DNA from: Lysobacter silvisoli
GTDB lineage: Bacteria > Pseudomonadota > Gammaproteobacteria > Xanthomonadales > Xanthomonadaceae
Length of the DNA stretch: 64,000 nt
Direction: 5' to 3'
NCBI RefSeq assembly: GCF_003382365.1
Contig: NZ_QTSU01000005.1
Location: 168,603 to 232,602 of the forward strand
Shown here: positions 60,111-64,000 of the stretch, piece by piece
Layout: every line of letters starts with the position of its first letter
Numbering within the stretch: the first letter of the stretch is position 1
Translations under genes and position numbers: made by a program
The notes under the pieces: generated by a model
Told to the model about the DNA's origin: nothing
What the model saw: only the letters and a program-made list of their open reading frames with translations
Database searches by the model: none

Positions 60111-61889
60111 ATGTCCCGCTCGCAGATTCACCCGTCTTCCACCGCCTTGCCGCGCGTAGCCGCACTGGCCGCGCTGTCGGCGCTGGCGCTGGCCGCGTGC
60201 AAGCCCGAACCGGCGCCTGCGCCGGCCGCCGCGGCGCCCGAAACCGCGGCCACGCCCGCCTCCGCCCACGCCTTCGACGGCGCCATCAACGCCGGCGACT
60301 TCGCCGAGCACGTCAAGACCCTGGCTTCGGACGAATACGAAGGCCGCGCGCCGGGCAGCCCCGGCGAGGACAAGACCGTCCAATACCTGGAAGCGCAGTT
60401 CAAGCGCATGGGCCTGAAGCCGGGCAACGGCGACAGCTATTTCCAGACCGTGCCGATGGTGGAAACCACGGCCGACGAATCCACCGTGCTCAAGCTCGAC
60501 GTCAAGGGACAGGCGCGCGAGCTCAAGTTCGGCAGCGACATGGTGCTGGGCACCCGCACCGGACAGGCGGAAGTGAAGGTCGATGCCAGCGATCTGGTGT
60601 TCGTCGGCTACGGCGTCAACGCGCCGGAGCAGAAGTGGAACGACTACGCCGGCGTGGACGTCAAGGGCAAGACCGTGGTCATGTTCGTCAACGACCCGGG
60701 CTTCCATAACCAGGACGCCAAGCTGTTCGAAGGCAAGCGGATGACTTACTACGGCCGCTGGACCTACAAGTTCGAGGAAGCCGCGCGCCAGGGCGCCAAG
60801 GCCGCCCTGATCATCCACGACGACGAAGGCGCGTCCTACGGCTGGGAAGTGGTGAAGAACTCCTGGTCCGGCGCGCAGTTCGACCTGCCGGCCAAGGACG
60901 ATCCGGAACCGCGCCTGCCGGTGCAGGGCTGGATCACCGGCGACGCCGCGCGCAAGCTGCTGGCCGACCTGGGCCAGGATCTGGACGCGCTGTACAAGGC
61001 CGCCGGCACGCCGGGCTTCAAGGCCATCCCGCTGCAGGCCCAGGCCACGGTGGACCTGAAGAGCACGATCAGCCAGAAGTCCTCGCGCAACGTGATCGCG
61101 CGGCTGGACGGCGCCAAGCGTCCGGACGAGGCCATCGTCTACATGGCGCACTGGGACCACCTGGGCGACCACGCCGACAAGGGCGGCCACGAAGGCCACG
61201 CGACGGACGCCAAGGCGCCGGCCGCGGACACGATCTACAACGGCGCGGTCGACAACGCCACCGGCGTGGCCGGCATCCTGGAGATCGCCGAGGCCTTCAC
61301 CAAGCAGACGCCGCCGCCGGATCGTTCGCTGCTGTTCGTGGCGGTGACGCTGGAAGAGTCGGGCCTGCTGGGTTCCAAGTACTACGTCGCCCATCCGACC
61401 GTGCCGCTGAATAAGACCGTTGCGGTGATCAATCTCGACGCCATGCCGGTGATCGGCAAGGCCCGCGACATGACCGTGATCGGCTACGGCAGCTCGGAGC
61501 TGGAGGACATCCTCAAGCCCATCGCGGCCGAACAGGGCCGCACCTTGCATGCCGAAGCCACGCCGGAAGACGGTTTCTACTTCCGCTCCGATCACTTCAA
61601 CTTCGCCAAGGCCGGCGTGCCCGCGTTGTACGCCAAGGGCGGCGACGACCTGGTCGAAGGCGGCACCACCGCCGGGCAGCAGGCCAACAGCGATTACCGC
61701 GACCACCGCTATCACAAGCCCGCCGATCAGTTCGATCCGGCCTGGAAGCTGGATGGCGTGATCCAGGATCTGGACGCGCTGTACGGGGTGGGCAAGGTGC
61801 TGGCGGGGAACGAGCAGTGGCCCAACTGGTACGAGGGCAATGCGTTCCGCGCGGCGCATGAGAAGTTGATGAAGGCGGCGGCTAAGTAG
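60111..61889 (+). CDS. M28 family zinc aminopeptidase, lipoprotein
   Basis: A 592-residue periplasmic or outer-membrane peptidase. The leader ends LALAACKPEPA (lipobox cysteine near residue 30). A PA domain insert (DLVFVGYGVNAPEQKWNDYAGVDVKGKTVVMFVNDPGFH) precedes the M28 domain with zinc ligands in YMAHWDHLGDH, DNATGVAGILEIAEAF, EESGLLGSKYY and NLDAM. The final zinc His lies in DYRDHRYHKPAD. It releases N-terminal amino acids from peptides. The ATG at 60111 follows CCGGAGTAGCC. Confidence 0.94.
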   Translation: MSRSQIHPSSTALPRVAALAALSALALAACKPEPAPAPAAAAPETAATPASAHAFDGAINAGDFAEHVKTLASDEYEGRAPGSPGEDKTVQYLEAQFKRMGLKPGNGDSYFQTVPMVETTADESTVLKLDVKGQARELKFGSDMVLGTRTGQAEVKVDASDLVFVGYGVNAPEQKWNDYAGVDVKGKTVVMFVNDPGFHNQDAKLFEGKRMTYYGRWTYKFEEAARQGAKAALIIHDDEGASYGWEVVKNSWSGAQFDLPAKDDPEPRLPVQGWITGDAARKLLADLGQDLDALYKAAGTPGFKAIPLQAQATVDLKSTISQKSSRNVIARLDGAKRPDEAIVYMAHWDHLGDHADKGGHEGHATDAKAPAADTIYNGAVDNATGVAGILEIAEAFTKQTPPPDRSLLFVAVTLEESGLLGSKYYVAHPTVPLNKTVAVINLDAMPVIGKARDMTVIGYGSSELEDILKPIAAEQGRTLHAEATPEDGFYFRSDHFNFAKAGVPALYAKGGDDLVEGGTTAGQQANSDYRDHRYHKPADQFDPAWKLDGVIQDLDALYGVGKVLAGNEQWPNWYEGNAFRAAHEKLMKAAAK

Positions 61890-62205
61890 GGGCTGCGGCT
61901 TGATCGAGGCAAAAGAAGGCCGGCCTCGCGAGAGGCCGGCCTTTTTGTTTTTTCGGGAGCGGAACGTCTGCGCTGTTCGGAGCGGATCGCGGCTCACGCC
62001 GCTCCCACAGGGAGCAGGCGCTTTCGACACAGGTGGAAGGTCGCGGTCGCAGCTGGCGCAACTCCTACGGTGGGTGGTGTGGGGTTCGCGGCGATGGCGG
62101 GTACGCGGTCGCGGCTTACGCCGCTCCTACCCCGACGCCAGGGCGGCGCCGCATCGGACGATGCTTTCGGCTAGGCTTAACGCGACTTCCGCCTCGGACC
62201 CTGCC
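61890..62205. other. Terminator and repeat region after the M28 gene
   Basis: 316 bp: the M28 terminator, then TAGGAGCGGC-family remnants (GGATCGCGGCTCACGCCGCTCCCAC near 61983, CGGTCGCGGCTTACGCCGCTCCTACCCC near 62107), then the MAPEG promoter region. No gene was seen. Confidence 0.6.
61916..61947 (+). terminator. Rho-independent terminator of the M28 peptidase gene
   Basis: AAGGCCGGCCTC (61916-61927) pairs with GAGGCCGGCCTT (61932-61943) around GCGA and is followed by a T run. Confidence 0.92.
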
Positions 62206-62616
62206 ATGACGCTAGCCCTCGCCTATTGGTGCGTCGTCTTCGTCGCCGTGCTGCCCTACTTGTGGGTATATGTCGCCAAGGCCAGCGGCCAGCGCTACAA
62301 CAACCGCGACCCGCGTGGCTGGCAGGCCCGCCAGGACAACCCGCGCTCGATCCGCGCCAACGCCGCCCAGCTCAATGCCTTCGAGGCCTTCGCCCCGTTC
62401 GCCGCGGGCGTCGTCATGGCCCAGCTGACCGGCGTGGCCCATGGCACCATCGCCGCCCTGGCCGTGGTGTTCGCGATCTCGCGCCTGCTGCACGGCCTGC
62501 TGTATCTGGCCGATCGGCACGCCCTGCGCAGCCTGGTCTGGGCGGTCGGCTTCGTTTGCGCGGTCGCGCTGCTGGTGCTGGCCGCATTGAAGGCGGCGGC
62601 CATCGCGCCCATCTGA
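62206..62616 (+). CDS. MAPEG family membrane protein
   Basis: A 136-residue four-helix membrane protein of the MAPEG (membrane-associated eicosanoid/glutathione metabolism) family. The pattern NPRSIRANAAQLNAFEAFAPFAAGVVMAQ after helix 1 and the RLLHGLLYLADRHALRSLVWAVGF stretch match the bacterial MAPEG group. Substrate unknown, though glutathione-dependent chemistry is known in the family. Confidence 0.88.
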   Translation: MTLALAYWCVVFVAVLPYLWVYVAKASGQRYNNRDPRGWQARQDNPRSIRANAAQLNAFEAFAPFAAGVVMAQLTGVAHGTIAALAVVFAISRLLHGLLYLADRHALRSLVWAVGFVCAVALLVLAALKAAAIAPI

Positions 62617-62627
62617 TTGGTCACATC

Positions 62628-62654
62628 GCGGCCTGCGGCGCCCACCGCGGCAGG
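62628..62654 (+). terminator. Possible hairpin terminator after the MAPEG gene
   Basis: GGCCTGC and GCAGGCC face each other across CGGCGCCCACCGCG. No U tract, so this is weak evidence for termination. Confidence 0.4.
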
Positions 62655-62739
62655 CCCTGCTTCCGGCGCGCCGCCGGAGCACGGACATCCCCCACCCGGA
62701 CCCGGCGCGTCCGGCGCAGGCGTTGCGCAAGGCTCCCCC

Positions 62740-63489
62740 ATGAATTCCGGCGTCACCGATACCGTGCAAGCGCTAGAGAGCGGCCTGCAGCACGACGGCT
62801 TCCGCTTCGTCGAAGCCGTCACCATGCGCGAGCTGCTGGAGGCGGAGCGACCGCTGGCGGATTGGACGGCCTTCGCCGACAGCTGGAACGACCTGGGGCC
62901 GGACAACTACCTGGCCCGGCACGGCCGCGAGCGGCGGCGCCGCTACGCCGTCTACAGCGCCGGCCCCGACGGCGAGATCCGCCGCGAGGCGCACCAGCCG
63001 CATTACCAGAGCCTGGACTACAACAGCCTGCAGGGCGATATCGAACGCTGGTTCGAACCGATCGCGGCGAACATCGGCGAAGGCGAGAGCCTGCGCCGCA
63101 TCCTGGCCTTCTGTCACGGCTTCTTCGGCGCGCTGGCGCCGGCGATCAGCGGCTGGCACATCGAGGTCCACCAGTTCCGCATCGAGGCCCGTCCCGGCCA
63201 GGCCGGCGAGCCCACCCCCGAAGGCGTGCACCGCGACGGCGTGGACTACGTGCTGGTGCTGCTCATCGATCGGCAGAACATCGTCAGCGGTACCACCACC
63301 ATCCACTCCGGCGATGGGCGCGAACTGGGCAGTTTCACGCTGACCACGCCCCTGGATGCGGCTTTGGTCGACGACAGCCGGGTGTTCCATGGCGTGACCG
63401 CGGTGACCCCGCAGGATCCCATCCTCCCCGCGCACCGAGACGTGCTGGTGGTGACGCTGCGCGCCAGGGATTCCAGCGCTCCGCGCTGA
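62740..63489 (+). CDS. 2OG-Fe(II) dioxygenase family protein (PF10014 type)
   Basis: A 249-residue protein whose second half fits the 2OG-Fe dioxygenase family that includes bacterial free amino acid hydroxylases such as L-isoleucine dioxygenase. The iron ligands are His-x-Asp in PEGVHRDGVDYVLVLLIDR and a distal His in DDSRVFHGVTAVTPQD, with the 2-oxoglutarate-binding Arg candidate further on in AHRDVLVVTLRAR. ATG at 62740 chosen because the protein aligns from there; upstream in-frame sequence is low-complexity Pro/Gly. Substrate not predictable; an amino acid is likely. Confidence 0.84.
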   Translation: MNSGVTDTVQALESGLQHDGFRFVEAVTMRELLEAERPLADWTAFADSWNDLGPDNYLARHGRERRRRYAVYSAGPDGEIRREAHQPHYQSLDYNSLQGDIERWFEPIAANIGEGESLRRILAFCHGFFGALAPAISGWHIEVHQFRIEARPGQAGEPTPEGVHRDGVDYVLVLLIDRQNIVSGTTTIHSGDGRELGSFTLTTPLDAALVDDSRVFHGVTAVTPQDPILPAHRDVLVVTLRARDSSAPR

Positions 63490-63536
63490 GGGGTCTGGCA
63501 AGGCGTAAGTGCCGGCGCAAGGCCGCTCCTTCGCGT

Positions 63537-63700
63537 GCCCTCACCCCAACCCCTCTCCCGCATAGCGGGAGAGGGGCTAAAGCGTCAACGTCGATCGAGT
63601 CCGTCCTCTCTCCCATTTACGGGAGCGGGTTAGGGTGAAAGGTAAAGGGTAGCGGTCGAATGTGTCCCCTCTCCCGTTCACGGGAGAGGGCTAGGGTGAG
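63537..63700. repeat. CTCTCCCGC-family repeat cluster (copy 2)
   Basis: Units CCTCACCCCAACCCCTCTCC, TCTCCCGCATAGCGGGAGAG and CCTCTCCCGTTCACGGGAGAGG; the first resembles the 13216-13350 copy, and the set includes diverged repeats in the same orientation. Confidence 0.75.
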
Positions 63701-63854
63701 GGGGTGAGCGCGAAGCGCGAATGCTCTTGATCTCCGCTCGGGCCCCGAGCTCGCAGCTCCAACAGTAGACCCATAGAGCCTGGCCCCCGCGAAGACGGGG
63801 CGGCGCGCGCATCGATCTCGCACGGGAGCTCTGGCGAAGCGTTTTTCTTTGGTT

Positions 63855-63884
63855 ACTTTCTTTTGACGCTTATCAAAAGAAAGT
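63855..63884. repeat. Perfect 12-bp inverted repeat, ACTTTCTTTTGA
   Basis: ACTTTCTTTTGA (63855-63866) and TCAAAAGAAAGT (63873-63884) are exact complements around CGCTTA. The AT-rich stem is preceded by TTTTTCTTTGGTT and followed by GACCCGGCC. It resembles an element commonly seen in Xanthomonas and Stenotrophomonas intergenic DNA. Confidence 0.8.
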
Positions 63885-64000
63885 GACCCGGCCGCTTGCG
63901 AACGGAAGCTGTTGCTGTTGTTCCTAAGCAAGAGCAACAGCAAAGGCAAATCCCCCGCAATCCCGCTTTTCCAAAGGGGGAAGACAAGCCGGGGCGAAAC

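Larger units (their letters stand above)
63490..64000. other. Repeat-rich region with no convincing gene
   Basis: 511 bp with three repeat types: CTCTCCCGC-family hairpins (about 63537-63700, with TCTCCCGCATAGCGGGAGAG), the ACTTTCTTTTGA hairpin at 63855-63884, and a GCAAATCCCCC-type end (GCAAAGGCAAATCCCCC near 63940). The open frames seen here span the repeats and read as low-complexity protein, so they are not reported as genes. Confidence 0.7.

Noticed and set aside
63617..63949. A 110-codon open frame containing the LSFDKRQKKVTKEKRF-type sequence
   Set aside because: It lies on the minus strand across the ACTTTCTTTTGA hairpin and is the translation of a repeat; similar spurious proteins are often annotated at such elements. 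No ribosome binding site or conserved domain was seen.

Overview
The window is high-GC (roughly 70%) chromosomal DNA of a gammaproteobacterium in the Xanthomonadaceae/Lysobacteraceae, most likely Lysobacter. The evidence is the many TonB-dependent receptors, the pteridine reductase next to folK/folB, the ctaD-ctaG-ctaE and gpmI-envC-ctpA gene orders, and several families of short palindromic intergenic repeats of the kind common in Lysobacter and Xanthomonas. No rRNA, tRNA, CRISPR array, transposase or prophage was seen, so most of the window is ordinary core genome.

Layout. 1-10.6 kb: a TonB-dependent receptor cut by the window edge, a TauE/SafE permease, a soluble lytic transglycosylase overlapping an NAD-dependent epimerase, a PH-domain protein, the CCA-adding enzyme and a second receptor. 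10.7-19.4 kb: a VanZ/MidA pair, folate-pathway genes (pteridine reductase, folK, folB), tsaD, and rpsU-yqeY-hypothetical-dnaG. 19.6-23.6 kb: two Tat-exported M19 dipeptidase-like paralogues with substituted metal ligands, a periplasmic RidA and a PD40 propeller protein. 23.8-32 kb: the aa3 cytochrome c oxidase block (heme O and heme A synthases, SURF1, subunits I-III, CtaG and small accessory proteins). 32.4-36.4 kb: bifunctional PutA and a small lipoprotein.

36.5-51.6 kb is the notable part. Ten tightly packed or overlapping minus-strand genes run from 51561 down to 38447: TonB-dependent receptor, ABC ATPase, two ABC permeases (one frameshifted), a second atypical TonB-dependent receptor, a GHMP (threonine kinase-like) kinase, a divergent cysteine-synthase-fold PLP enzyme, an ATP-grasp ligase, a DUF364 protein and an MFS transporter. 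A 24-bp near-palindrome that resembles a Zur (zinc uptake regulator) box lies about 20 bp upstream of the first start codon. I read this as a metallophore-type system that makes, exports and takes up a small amino-acid-derived chelator, possibly for zinc. The gene layout and palindrome are visible in the sequence; the product and the metal are inferred. A secreted protein of unknown function follows on the same strand.

51.7-64 kb: a FadL-type porin, a rhomboid protease, a DUF1820 protein, the gpmI-envC-(repeat)-ctpA group, a repeat-built secreted beta-solenoid-like protein, an M28 aminopeptidase, a MAPEG protein, a 2OG-Fe dioxygenase, and a repeat-rich 500-bp end with no convincing gene.
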